DNA of 64,000 bases from an uncultured Caulobacter sp. (lineage in GTDB: Bacteria > Pseudomonadota > Alphaproteobacteria > Caulobacterales > Caulobacteraceae). Both the position numbers and the translations under genes were made by a program. The DNA is taken from the NCBI RefSeq assembly GCF_947036865.1, contig NZ_CAMQSF010000011.1, forward strand, positions 28,962 to 92,961, given 5' to 3'. Positions within the stretch are counted from its first letter, which is position 1. Each line of letters begins with the position of its first letter. The notes under the pieces are model-generated. The model did not search any database. It saw only the letters and a program-made list of their open reading frames with translations, and was not told the origin of the DNA. Below, one piece after another: positions 34,386-43,594 of this stretch.

Positions 34386-35954
34386 TCAGACCTTCATGAA
34401 GCCCAGGTCGGCCGTCTTGAACGCCTGCAGACGCGGGAAGATCTTGGCCAGGTCGGCGTTGGTCACGCCGAACCACCGCCCGATCGTGGCCAGGTATTGA
34501 TCCACCGACGTGGTCGGGATCAGGGCGTTGCCGGCCATGTCGGGGTTGTTGAACCCCGAGGCGGCGTCGTCCACGCCCACCGTCGGGAAGGTCCCGTAGA
34601 TGTCGCCGCCCTTGACCGCGCCGCCCAGGATCAGGTGGTGCCCGCCCCAGGCGTGGTCGGTGCCGTCGCCATTGGTGGTGAAGGTCCGGTTGAAGTCCGA
34701 GGCGGTGAAGGTGGTCACGGCGTTTCCGTAGCCGCGCGCGGTCATCTCGGCGTCGAAATAGTTCAGCGCGTGGTCGACCTGGGCCAGCAGCAGGCTCTGG
34801 CGATCGTTCTGGCCGTCATGGGTGTCGAACGAGCCGATCTGCACGAAGAACACCTGGCGGCTGGGCCCCAGGGTCCCGTGCGCGACGATGGTCTGGGCGA
34901 CGGCGCGCATCTGGTCGGCCAGGGCGTTGCCGGCCGCCGTGCCGGTCAGCGGGTTGATGAAGGCCGGCGGGGCGCTGACCTGCGAGGCGGCCAGGGCGGT
35001 GCTGAAGGTGGTGGCGGTGTTGTTGGACGTCACCACCGCATCGGCATAGGTCCGCCCCAGCATGTTGCCGTCGGCGTCGTTGCCCAGCAGGGTCTCGCGC
35101 AGCGCCGCCAGGAAGGTCGGCGAGTTGTTGTAGCTGCCGGTGCGCTGCAGCAGGTCGATGCCGACCGCGCTGCCGCCGCCGCTCGCGCTGTACGAGATGC
35201 GGTAGGCCTTGACCGCGCCGCCGACGGGGAAGCCGGTCAGACCCTGCGTGGTGAACGAAGTGAAGTTGATCGCGCTGGCGTTGCCGGACGCGGCGAAGAC
35301 GTCGCCGAGCTGTCCGCCCCAGCCGAGGGCCGTGAACTCCACCGACCCCGTCTGCCAGGCCTGCTGCTGGTCGCTGTGCGAATAGAGGCGCGGCGGGATC
35401 GGCGTGCCCGTCGTGGGCTTCTGGTACTGGGCCTTGGTCAGCGGGGCCAGCAGCGTGCCGACATTGGCCAGCGCGGCCAGCCGGCCGGCGACGAACGCCT
35501 TCTGCATGTTCGGCATCAGCGGGTGCAGACCGAAGGTCCGCGCCGGAGCGCCCGGCGCCGCGCCGGCCGAGAACTGCGGCGTCTTGGGCGTGATCGGCAG
35601 CACCCCGCCCCAGTATTCGGGATAGTTGGTCGCCGTCACCTTGCGGTTGGTGACCGTATTGGTCGAGCCCACGGCGGTGGCGGGGGTCCCGGGCGGCATC
35701 AGGGCGATCGGCGTCGCGCCGCGGAAGCGGGCGCTCCAGTAGCGCTTCCAGCTGGTGTCGTCGGTGGCCAGCAGCAGGTTGTTGGAGTCGTTGCCGCCCA
35801 CCAGGAACAGGCAGACGATCGCCTTGTAGTCGGTCTGGCCGGTGGTCGCCGCGGCGGCCCCCAGGCTGGAGAGGTTCAGGACCAGCGGCCCGGCGGTCCC
35901 GAGGGCTGCCAGGGCTTTCAGGGCGTTGCGGCGGCTCAGCGTTTCGCGCGTCAT
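34386..35954 (-). CDS. DUF1501 family exported protein
   Basis: The 522-residue protein begins MTRETLSRRNALKALAALGTAG, a Tat-like signal (S-R-R-N then hydrophobic). It shows DUF1501 features such as YKAIVCLFLVGGNDSNN, SHSDQQQAWQTG, FFVQIGSFDTHDGQ and HAWGGHHLILGGAVKGG, the conserved blocks of the sulfatase/alkaline-phosphatase-like fold of this family. It is 10 bases downstream of a DUF1800 gene, a pairing conserved across many bacteria. The biochemical role is unknown; export via Tat suggests a cofactor or metal loaded in the cytoplasm. Confidence 0.88.
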   Translation of the reverse strand: MTRETLSRRNALKALAALGTAGPLVLNLSSLGAAAATTGQTDYKAIVCLFLVGGNDSNNLLLATDDTSWKRYWSARFRGATPIALMPPGTPATAVGSTNTVTNRKVTATNYPEYWGGVLPITPKTPQFSAGAAPGAPARTFGLHPLMPNMQKAFVAGRLAALANVGTLLAPLTKAQYQKPTTGTPIPPRLYSHSDQQQAWQTGSVEFTALGWGGQLGDVFAASGNASAINFTSFTTQGLTGFPVGGAVKAYRISYSASGGGSAVGIDLLQRTGSYNNSPTFLAALRETLLGNDADGNMLGRTYADAVVTSNNTATTFSTALAASQVSAPPAFINPLTGTAAGNALADQMRAVAQTIVAHGTLGPSRQVFFVQIGSFDTHDGQNDRQSLLLAQVDHALNYFDAEMTARGYGNAVTTFTASDFNRTFTTNGDGTDHAWGGHHLILGGAVKGGDIYGTFPTVGVDDAASGFNNPDMAGNALIPTTSVDQYLATIGRWFGVTNADLAKIFPRLQAFKTADLGFMKV

Positions 35955-35964
35955 GCTCCGGCCC

Positions 35965-37746
35965 TCAGCGCTGGATCAGATAGTCGGTGGACACCATGGC
36001 CAGCGCCACGGCGTTGCGAACGCGGTCGAGATTGATCTGCGCGATCTGGGCGGCCGTGGGCTTGGGCGTCGTCGTGGCGGTCGAGGCCACAACCGACAGG
36101 ATCCGTTTCGCCAGCGTGTCGCCCATCTGGCCGCCGAACAGCAGCAGATCCAGCCGTCGCGCCAGGCGCTTGGCGTCGACCCAGCCTTGAGCGTCCACCA
36201 GGGCCTGGGCCTTGGCGTAGCTGACGACGACGTCCTTGTTGCCCCAGTTGGCGGCCATGACGTTGGCGATCATCTTGTTGACGTAGCTGGCGGTCGTGAG
36301 GACGTCGACGCCCTGGAACTCCGGCGCCACCTGCTTAGCTTCGGCCACGGGGCTGCCCGCGGGCGAGAAGTCCGGCAGCCAGAAATTGAACACCGACGGC
36401 GCCTGGAGCGGCGCCTGGTTGAAGGCGTTGGCCGGGCTGAAGTCGTAGGGCTGCAGGAAGTTCTTCGACACCGAGGTCGTGGCGTCGAAGGCGCGCAGCC
36501 AATGGGCCAGACGAACCGTCGGCTCGCGCAGGCGGCCGTCGAACGGGCCCGGGCTGGACGGGCGGGCCTCCGCGTCCGTCAGCACCGCGGAGATGACCGC
36601 CGCCAGATTGCCGCGCACCCCCGTCCCGTCATTGACGAACACCTTCGCCACCCGGCCGATATAGGCGGGGGTCGGGTTGCTCTTGACGAAGCGCTGGATC
36701 AGCCGCCGGGCGATGAACGGCGGAACGTTCGGATGGTTGGCGATGGTGTCGAGGGCGAACTTCAGCCCCGCGACCTGATAGGCGCCGGTGCTCTTGGTGA
36801 CGCCGGTCGGCGGAACCCAGGCCGAATAGGCCGGGAACGTCACGCCCAGGAAGCTCTTGGAGAGCAGCGAGTGGTTTTGCGGATAGGCGATCAGCGGCTT
36901 GATGTCGGAGTCCGGATCGACCGGTCGACCGAACGAGGTCGTCGTCGGCTTGGCCGCCGCGAAGCCCCAGCCGGTGAACATCTTGGCCAGGCCGGCGATG
37001 TCGCTGGCGCCATAGGTCGGGATCGGGGCGCCGCTGGCGTCCAGCTTGGGCGAGCCGTCCATGTTCAGCTGCTGCAGGCCGATCGACATCAGCTGCATGA
37101 TCTCGCGAGCGTAGTTCTCGTCGGGGTGCCGCGTGGCGTCGTTGTCGGACTGAATGTTGCCGATGATGTTCAGGTACATGCCCATCGCGGGCGACAGGGT
37201 CACGGCCTCGATCAGGTCGCGATAGAGTCCCAGGCCGCGCCCGCGCAGCATGTCGAAATAGGCCGCGCCCATCCGCAGCGTGACCTGCGAGCCCTGGAAC
37301 GAGACGACGCAGATCTCCGACAGGGCGAAGGCCATCCGCAGGCGAAGCTGGTCCGGAGCCGTCAGGACCGAGGCCCAGAACGCTTCCTGGAATTGGCCGA
37401 CGCTGGCGTGGGCCCGCTTGTTCGGGTCGGCGGCGTTAATCTCGCCGTCCCGACGCGTCACCCAATCGACGAAGAAGGTCTGCGGGAAGCTCAGCGCCGT
37501 CTGGGCGTTCAGCCAGCCCATGGGCGTGGTCGCCTTGAACTCGGCGATGGCCGCGTCGTTCGCCCCGAACGTGGCCTGGTTCAGAAATCGCGCCGCGTCG
37601 TAATCGGCGGGTGTCGGGTCGCCGCCTTCCGCGCCGGCCAGGACGCCGCCGGAGCCGGCGGCCAGAACCGCCACGGTCGCGGCCGCCGCGACGGTCGCGG
37701 CCACGACGGCTGTCGCCCCCGCTGTATTGGAACCGCCAGAAGCCAT
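35965..37746 (-). CDS. DUF1800 family exported protein
   Basis: The 593-residue protein has an Ala/Val-rich N-terminal hydrophobic segment (about 12-40). DUF1800 landmarks follow, such as AARFLNQATFGANDAAI, RMAFALSEI, NFWLPDFSPA, ENYAREIMQLMSIGL and MFTGWGF. The family is usually coded with a DUF1501 partner and is predicted to act in the periplasm. The function is unknown. GGGAG precedes the ATG. Confidence 0.88.
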   Translation of the reverse strand: MASGGSNTAGATAVVAATVAAAATVAVLAAGSGGVLAGAEGGDPTPADYDAARFLNQATFGANDAAIAEFKATTPMGWLNAQTALSFPQTFFVDWVTRRDGEINAADPNKRAHASVGQFQEAFWASVLTAPDQLRLRMAFALSEICVVSFQGSQVTLRMGAAYFDMLRGRGLGLYRDLIEAVTLSPAMGMYLNIIGNIQSDNDATRHPDENYAREIMQLMSIGLQQLNMDGSPKLDASGAPIPTYGASDIAGLAKMFTGWGFAAAKPTTTSFGRPVDPDSDIKPLIAYPQNHSLLSKSFLGVTFPAYSAWVPPTGVTKSTGAYQVAGLKFALDTIANHPNVPPFIARRLIQRFVKSNPTPAYIGRVAKVFVNDGTGVRGNLAAVISAVLTDAEARPSSPGPFDGRLREPTVRLAHWLRAFDATTSVSKNFLQPYDFSPANAFNQAPLQAPSVFNFWLPDFSPAGSPVAEAKQVAPEFQGVDVLTTASYVNKMIANVMAANWGNKDVVVSYAKAQALVDAQGWVDAKRLARRLDLLLFGGQMGDTLAKRILSVVASTATTTPKPTAAQIAQINLDRVRNAVALAMVSTDYLIQR

Positions 37747-38064
37747 CTCGACGCACTCCCCCCCAGGGACGAACCCGGCCTTGGATATCAGACGCCAGGA
37801 GAAAGACCAAACCGCTAAGCCGTAAGGGAAATGGCGCGTTTACCCAATTTCGGTTTACACCCGCGCCCGCTCCGCCTTCGCCTCCGGTTGCTCCCGCGTC
37901 GCGACGTCCTATGCTGCGAAGGCCGAGGATCGGCCGTCCGTCGGGAGCATCGCTGATTTGTCGGTCGCGCACGACGGGCTAGATGTCGCGGGGGCCGAAC
38001 GCGGACGCGCCTTGTCTCCGGCGAGAACGGCGCGATACTCGCGCGAACGGCGTGAGGAGTGAGC
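37747..38064. other. Divergent gene-free region before the virB operon
   Basis: These 318 bases lie between the DUF1800 gene and virB1. They hold the promoter of the virB operon and that of the DUF1800/DUF1501 pair. There is an AT-rich part near 37825-37860 (ACCCAATTTCGGTTTACACC). No further gene is convincing. Confidence 0.45.
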
Positions 38065-38709
38065 GTGACGGGAACGGGGGGTCAAGCACGGCGGCGGACT
38101 GTGGGCGGGCTGGCCCTGGCCATCGCGCTGACGGTCGTCGTGGCCGCGCCGCGCGCGCACGCCGGCGTGCTCGAGATCGACGACAGCGGTCGCGTCCGCC
38201 GATTCGACGGGCCGACCCAATTCGTCGGCTCCGCGGCCCAGGCTCTGCCTATCGCTCAAGCCGCGCCGGCGCCGACCGCCCGCGCGCCCCACCGCCGCGC
38301 GGCCGCCGCCGTGGTCGACGCGGCCGCGACTCGACACGGCCTCAGCCCCGAACTGCTGCGCTCGGTCGCCCAGCGTGAGTCGGGCCTCGACCCGGCGGCC
38401 CGCTCGCCCAAGGGCGCGACGGGTCTCATGCAGCTGATGCCCGGCACGGCGCGCGACCTGGGCGTCGACGCCCGCGACCCCGCCGCCAACGCCGACGGCG
38501 GCGCCCGCTACCTTCAGCGCCTGCTGGCCCGCTATGACGGCGACATCGTCAAGGCGCTAGCGGCCTACAACGCCGGCCCCGGCGCGGTCGACCGCCACGG
38601 CGGCCCGCCGCCCTACGCCGAAACCCGAGCCTATGTCGACGCCATCCTGGAACGGATGGCCCAGTCGGTCGCGCCGCGACCCCAAGCTACCGTGAGGACC
38701 GCGCCTTGA
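38065..38709 (+). CDS. virB1: VirB1-type lytic transglycosylase
   Basis: The GTG at 38065 was chosen because GAGGAG ends 5 bases before it; an in-frame GTG two codons earlier overlaps that site. The 214-residue product has a signal peptide (to about RAHAGV) and a C-terminal SLT goose-lysozyme-like domain with the catalytic Glu in AQRESGLDP and the motif GATGLMQLMPGTARDLG and AAYNAGPGAV. VirB1 cuts peptidoglycan so that the type IV secretion channel can be built. The gene leads the virB operon and overlaps virB2 by three bases. Confidence 0.9.
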   Translation: MTGTGGQARRRTVGGLALAIALTVVVAAPRAHAGVLEIDDSGRVRRFDGPTQFVGSAAQALPIAQAAPAPTARAPHRRAAAAVVDAAATRHGLSPELLRSVAQRESGLDPAARSPKGATGLMQLMPGTARDLGVDARDPAANADGGARYLQRLLARYDGDIVKALAAYNAGPGAVDRHGGPPPYAETRAYVDAILERMAQSVAPRPQATVRTAP

Positions 38710-39020
38710 CCCAAGCCCGCCGCCTGCCGCTGATCGCGACCTTCCTCGTCGCGGCCACGCCCGCCGCCGCCCAGAGCGTGACGGCCAATCCCGCTGGCTC
38801 CGGACCTCTGATCGCCGCCCTGGAGTGGCTGCAAGGCACGCTGCTGGGCAATATCGCCACCACCGCCGCGGTGATCGCCGTGGCCGGCGTGGGCCTGATG
38901 ATGCTGACGGGCCGCATCGACTGGCGGCGCGGCGCGACCGTGATCCTCGGCGCCTTCATCGTGTTCGGGGCGGTCGCGATCGTCTCGGGCATTCGCGGCG
39001 TCGCCACGGGGGCGCAATGA
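38706..39020 (+). CDS. virB2: VirB2-type major pilin subunit
   Basis: The TTG at 38706 overlaps the virB1 stop. The 104-residue prepilin has a signal peptide (to AAAQS, about residue 23), then two hydrophobic helices (about 49-66 and 78-99) divided by a short loop with TGRIDWRRG, which is the VirB2/TrbC pilin layout. The subunit is processed and assembled into the T-pilus or its stub in the inner membrane. ATGA links it to virB3. Confidence 0.85.
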   Translation: MTQARRLPLIATFLVAATPAAAQSVTANPAGSGPLIAALEWLQGTLLGNIATTAAVIAVAGVGLMMLTGRIDWRRGATVILGAFIVFGAVAIVSGIRGVATGAQ

Positions 39021-39301
39021 GCGGCCTGGGATCGGATCCGGTTTTCGGCGCCCTGACCCGGCCGCAGATGGTGGCGGGGGTCACCTACAGCTTCGCGATC
39101 TTCAACCTGATCGTCACGGTCGAGGCCTTCCTGATCAGCAAGTCGTTCTGGTCGCTGCTGATCGCGCCCGCGCTGCATCTGGTCGGCTATCTGGGCTGCC
39201 TGCGCGAGCCCCGGTTCTTCGACCTCTGGATCACCAAGGTCAGCCGCTGCCCGCGCATCCGCAACCACGCGTTCTGGCGCGCCAACTCCTACCGCCCATG
39301 A
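39017..39301 (+). CDS. virB3: VirB3-type inner-membrane protein
   Basis: From the ATG at 39017 (ATGA overlap with virB2) the product is 94 residues. It has a VirB3/TrbD opening DPVFGALTRPQMVAGVTY, one or two hydrophobic helices (about 26-55), and a polar end (REPRFFDLWITKVSRCPR). VirB3 is a small inner-membrane component beside VirB4. The stop overlaps the virB4 ATG (39298-39301). Confidence 0.85.
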   Translation: MSGLGSDPVFGALTRPQMVAGVTYSFAIFNLIVTVEAFLISKSFWSLLIAPALHLVGYLGCLREPRFFDLWITKVSRCPRIRNHAFWRANSYRP

Positions 39302-41682
39302 CCGCGCGCTTCGTCAGTCTCGGCTTCGGATCCCGCCTCGCCCCGCGCGAGGCGTCTATCGGCGAGCGCCTGCCCTATGCGCGCCACGTCGACGACGTGA
39401 CGCTGCGCACGCGCGAGGGCCTGCTGCTGCAGGTCATCAAGCTGGACGGCCTGCCCTTCGAAACCGCCGACGACGAGGAGCTGACCTATCGCAAGCAGGT
39501 GCGCGAGACCCTGCTGCGCGGCGCGGCCAGCTCGCGCCTGTCGATCTATCACCACCTGATCCGCCGCCGGGTCGCGCCGCGGCAGGAGCCGGTGCGCGGC
39601 GACGCCTTCACCGAGGCCCTCGACGAGGCCTGGCGCGAGCGCCTGACCGACCGCAGCCTGTTCGTCAACGACCTCTACCTGACCCTGGTCAGCCGGCCGC
39701 TGCAGGGTAAGGTCGGGTGGCTCGAGAGCCTGGTCCGCCGCGCGCCCGGGGCCGACGACACCCAGGCGCAGGACCTTCGCCGCCTGCACGGCCTGCGCGA
39801 GACCGTGCTGGCCAGCCTCGCCCCCTACGGCGCCCGGACGCTGGGCCGCGTTCGCGAGCGCGGGATCGAGCGCTCCGAGCCGTGCGCCTTCCTGTCCGAG
39901 ATCCTGAACGGCGAGCCGCGCGCGGTGGCCACGCCCGTCGGCGACATCGGCGAGGCGCTGGGCGACCGGCGCCTGACCTTCGGCCTCGACGCGCTGGAGA
40001 TCGCCGCCGCCGGCGGCCGCCCTCGCCGCTTCGGCGCCCTGGTGTCGCTGAAGGACTACCCGGCTCGCTCCACCCCCGGCATGTTCGACGGCGTCTTCCG
40101 CCTGCCCTGCGAGATGGTGGTCACCGAGAGCTTCTCGTTCGTCGACCGCCAGGCGGCCCTGGACCGCATGGGCCTGGCGCTGCGCCGGCTGCGCGCCGCC
40201 GAGGACGACGCCTACTCCCTGCGCGAGGATCTGGCCGCCGCGCGCGACGAGGTCGGCGCCGGTCGCGCGGCGTTCGGCGAGCATCACATGAGCGTGCTGG
40301 TCCGGGCCGACGATTTCGCCAGCCTCGACGCCGCCGTCGCCGACGTGCAGTCGGCCTTCACCGAGGCCGGCGCCGTGGCGGTGCGCGAGGATGTCAATCT
40401 GGAGCCCGGCTTCTGGGCGCAGTTCCCGGGCAACTTCCAGTTCATCGCCCGCAAGGCGCTGGTCTCGGCCGCCAATTTCGCCGCCTTCGCCTCGCTGCAC
40501 AACCATTCGAGCGGTCGGGCCGAAGGCGGTCCGTGGGGCGCGCCGGTCACGGTGCTGGAGACCACCGCCCACGGCCCCTATCACTTCAACTTCCACAACG
40601 GCGATCTCGGCAACTTCACCGTCATCGGCCCCAGCGGCGCGGGCAAGACGGTGCTGCTGACCTTCCTGTTGGCCCAGGCGCGGCGCTTCTCGCCGCAGAT
40701 CGTCTATTTCGACAAGGATCGCGGCGCCGAGCCGTTCATCCGCGCGGTCGGCGGCCGCTACGACATCCTGCGGCCCGACGAGCCCTCCGGCTTCAATCCG
40801 CTGCTGCTGCCCGACACCCCGGCCAATCGCGGCTTCCTGAGCGCCTGGCTGGCCCAGCTGCTGGGCGGGGCCGAGCGGCTGGACGCCGAGGACCTGGCCA
40901 TGCTGGCCGACGCGGTGGACGCCAATTTCGACCAGCCGGCCGACCACCGCCGGCTGCTCTATCTGCGGGAACTCTTCCTCGGCGCGCGGCGTCCCAAGGC
41001 CGGCGATCTGGCGGCGCGGCTGCGCCCCTGGTGCGAGGGCGGCGAGCACGCCTGGCTGTTCGACAACCCCGTCGACCGCGTGCAGCTGGACGAGGCCGCG
41101 TTCGGCTTCGACATGACCCGCATCCTGGACACGCCGCTGACCCGCACGCCGGCGATGATGTACCTGTTCCACCGCATCGAGCAGGCGCTGGACGGCCGGC
41201 CCACGATCATCGTCGTCGACGAGGGCTGGAAGGCGCTGGACGATCAGGTCTTCACCCAGCGCTTGAAGGACTGGGAAAAGACCCTGCGCAAGCGCAACGG
41301 CGTCGTCGGCTTCTGCACCCAGAGCGCCTCGGACGCGCTGGAGAGCCGCATCGCCGCCTCGATCGTCGAGCAGGCCGCCACCCAGATCTTCCTGCCCAAT
41401 CCCAAGGCCAAGGCGGCCGACTATATCGACGGCTTCGGCCTGACCGCTCACGAGTTCGACCTGGTGCGCGCCCTGCCCGACACCTCGCGCTGCTTCCTGG
41501 TCAAGCAGGCCGACCACAGCGCCGTCGCGCGGCTGGACCTCACGGGCCTGGACGAGGCGCTGACGGTGCTGGCCGGCAACGAGCGGCGCGTGCGGCGGCT
41601 GGATCAGGTCCGCGCCGAGGTCGGCGACGATCCGGCCGACTGGCTGCCGCTGTACCTCGCTGGCGCGCGGGAGCGTCGCTGA
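39298..41682 (+). CDS. virB4: VirB4-type secretion ATPase
   Basis: The 794-residue cytoplasmic ATPase has the VirB4/TrbE N-terminal domain (about 1-420), then Walker A GPSGAGKTVLL (about 443-453), an extended middle, and Walker B IIVVDEGWKALDD (about 637-649) followed by FCTQSASDALES. It is full length for the family. VirB4 powers assembly of the type IV channel and substrate passage. It is coupled to virB3 by ATGA and to virB6 by TGATG. Confidence 0.95.
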   Translation: MTARFVSLGFGSRLAPREASIGERLPYARHVDDVTLRTREGLLLQVIKLDGLPFETADDEELTYRKQVRETLLRGAASSRLSIYHHLIRRRVAPRQEPVRGDAFTEALDEAWRERLTDRSLFVNDLYLTLVSRPLQGKVGWLESLVRRAPGADDTQAQDLRRLHGLRETVLASLAPYGARTLGRVRERGIERSEPCAFLSEILNGEPRAVATPVGDIGEALGDRRLTFGLDALEIAAAGGRPRRFGALVSLKDYPARSTPGMFDGVFRLPCEMVVTESFSFVDRQAALDRMGLALRRLRAAEDDAYSLREDLAAARDEVGAGRAAFGEHHMSVLVRADDFASLDAAVADVQSAFTEAGAVAVREDVNLEPGFWAQFPGNFQFIARKALVSAANFAAFASLHNHSSGRAEGGPWGAPVTVLETTAHGPYHFNFHNGDLGNFTVIGPSGAGKTVLLTFLLAQARRFSPQIVYFDKDRGAEPFIRAVGGRYDILRPDEPSGFNPLLLPDTPANRGFLSAWLAQLLGGAERLDAEDLAMLADAVDANFDQPADHRRLLYLRELFLGARRPKAGDLAARLRPWCEGGEHAWLFDNPVDRVQLDEAAFGFDMTRILDTPLTRTPAMMYLFHRIEQALDGRPTIIVVDEGWKALDDQVFTQRLKDWEKTLRKRNGVVGFCTQSASDALESRIAASIVEQAATQIFLPNPKAKAADYIDGFGLTAHEFDLVRALPDTSRCFLVKQADHSAVARLDLTGLDEALTVLAGNERRVRRLDQVRAEVGDDPADWLPLYLAGARERR

Positions 41683-42842
41683 TGGACGCCTGCCCCGCCC
41701 CCGCCGCCGACGCCGGCGTCATCCGAGGCGTGCTGTCGACGATCGACTGTCACACCCGCGTCTACGCCCAGAGCGGCTACGACGCCCTGACCGGACCGCA
41801 GTCGGTGTTTCCGACGGCGCTGACCATCCTCCTGACGCTCTATGTGGCGCTGATCGGCTATCGCCTGATGTTCGGCCTGGGCGGCACGCGGCTGACCGAC
41901 GCGCCGCTGGCGGCGCTGAAGATCGGCTTCGTCCTGTCGCTGGCCTTGAATTGGAACACCTTCCAGACCCTGGTCTTCGACGTGACCATGAAGGCGCCGC
42001 TGCAGCTGGCCCAGACGATCGGCGCGCCGGCGGCGTCGGGGGGGGCGGTGCTGGTCTCCGATCCGCTGGGCGGCCTGCAGGTGACCTATGACGAACTGGC
42101 CCGCAGCGCCTCGGCGCTGGGCAAGCTGGCCGGGCCCAACCCGCAGGTGCTGCGCGGCGGCGAGGCCGCGGCGGCCGACGCCCTCTGGAAGGCCCAGACC
42201 GCGCTCTTCATGAGCACCGCCGGCGTACTGTCGATCGCCATCATCGCCGTCGGGGTGCTGTCGGCCACCGGCCCGATCTTCATCACCCTCGTATTGTTCG
42301 AGTCCACGCGCGGCCTGTTCGCCGGCTGGCTTCGCGCCCTGCTGGCGGCGGCCTTCACGCCGATGATGTGCTGGATCACCACGACCCTGTTCCTGGTGAT
42401 CATCGACCCGCTGCTGGTGCGCCTGGCCCAGGGCCGAACGGTCGGCCTGCCCGACACCCAGGCGGCGATGATGGTCTCGGCGATCATCTTCATCTTCGCC
42501 GCCGCCCAGGCCGCCCTGACCATCGGCGCGTCGGTGATCGCCGGCGGCTTCCAGATCGGCGGCAAGCGCGACGCCCGGGAAGGCGCCGAGCGCGCGGCCG
42601 AGGCGTCGTCGCGCGAGACGGTCGTCATCTCCCGCGCCGAGCAGCTGGGCCACGTGCTTCGCCGCGACGCGCCGGCGGGCGCGCCGCGCGCGACGATCGC
42701 CACCGTCTCGTCCAGCGTCACCGTCGACACGCGCGGGGGCGCGGCCGTCCCCGCCTTCGCCGGCCTCGCGCGGCGCGAGGACCCCTACCGCCGGGACGCC
42801 TTCATGGACCGGTATCGCAGAATGACCGGAGGGCGCCGATGA
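41682..42842 (+). CDS. virB6: VirB6-type inner-membrane channel protein
   Basis: From the ATG at 41682 the 386-residue protein has six or so hydrophobic helices (beginning ALTILLTLYVALIGYRLMFG), a periplasmic loop with SDPLGGLQVTYDELARSA, and a conserved helix set ending in GGFQIGG. This is the TrbL/VirB6 pattern. The basic C-terminal tail (about 300-386) is cytoplasmic. It is directly after virB4, with no virB5 in between. Confidence 0.9.
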   Translation: MDACPAPAADAGVIRGVLSTIDCHTRVYAQSGYDALTGPQSVFPTALTILLTLYVALIGYRLMFGLGGTRLTDAPLAALKIGFVLSLALNWNTFQTLVFDVTMKAPLQLAQTIGAPAASGGAVLVSDPLGGLQVTYDELARSASALGKLAGPNPQVLRGGEAAAADALWKAQTALFMSTAGVLSIAIIAVGVLSATGPIFITLVLFESTRGLFAGWLRALLAAAFTPMMCWITTTLFLVIIDPLLVRLAQGRTVGLPDTQAAMMVSAIIFIFAAAQAALTIGASVIAGGFQIGGKRDAREGAERAAEASSRETVVISRAEQLGHVLRRDAPAGAPRATIATVSSSVTVDTRGGAAVPAFAGLARREDPYRRDAFMDRYRRMTGGRR

Positions 42843-43594
42843 TCCGGCGAAGCCTGATGCTTGGCCTGGCCGCCGCCGTGGTCGCCGCGCCCGTCGCCCA
42901 GGCGGCGACGCTGGACCATCGCATCCGCGTGATCCGCTATGTTCCGGACCAGGTCACGCGGCTGGACTGCACGCTGGGCTATGTCGTGACCCTCTATCTG
43001 GGCGCCGACGAGCGGATCGAGAACGTCGCCATCGGCGACAGCCTGGGCTGGCAGATCACGCCGAACCGCCGGGCCCGCGTGCTGTTCATCAAGCCCAACG
43101 AGCGGGCGACGACCACCAACATGTCGGTGGTCACCAACCTGCGCAGCTACGACTTCGATCTGCGGGCCTTCCGCCCCTCCCGCGCGCGTGGCGAGGCGGT
43201 GCTGTTCACGGTCCGCTTCGACTATCCCGAACCCGCCGTGGCGGCCGTCACGCCGCCGCCGCCCCCGCCGCCGCCCGAAGCGCCCAAGGACGTCAATCAC
43301 GCCTACAGCTTCAGCGGCTCGAACAAGGGTCTGCCGACCCGCGTGTTCGACGACGGCCATTCCACCTATTTCGTCTTCGCCGAGGGCGCCGACTTCCCGG
43401 CGATCTTCGCCGTGGATCCCGACAACAAGGAAGCGGTCGTCAACATCGCCCAGCGCGACGGCTATGTGGTCGTCGACCGGCTGGCGGCGGCCTTCGTGCT
43501 GCGCCGGGGCGAGCTGACCACCCGCATCATCAATGACGGCTATCGGGAGGACGCCGGCCAGCCCAGCGAGCTCTCCCCGCACAAGAAGCGATGA
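42839..43594 (+). CDS. virB9: VirB9-type outer-ring protein
   Basis: The 251-residue periplasmic protein has a signal peptide (to about VAQAATL, residue 23), the VirB9/TrbG N-terminal domain (DHRIRVIRYVPDQVTRLDCTLGYVVTLYLG), a Pro run of eight at about 140-148, and the C-terminal domain (NKGLPTRVFDDGHSTYFVF). It forms the outer-membrane core complex together with VirB10 (and normally VirB7). The ATGA overlaps connect it to virB6 and virB10. No virB7 or virB8 gene lies on either side. Confidence 0.93.
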   Translation: MIRRSLMLGLAAAVVAAPVAQAATLDHRIRVIRYVPDQVTRLDCTLGYVVTLYLGADERIENVAIGDSLGWQITPNRRARVLFIKPNERATTTNMSVVTNLRSYDFDLRAFRPSRARGEAVLFTVRFDYPEPAVAAVTPPPPPPPPEAPKDVNHAYSFSGSNKGLPTRVFDDGHSTYFVFAEGADFPAIFAVDPDNKEAVVNIAQRDGYVVVDRLAAAFVLRRGELTTRIINDGYREDAGQPSELSPHKKR

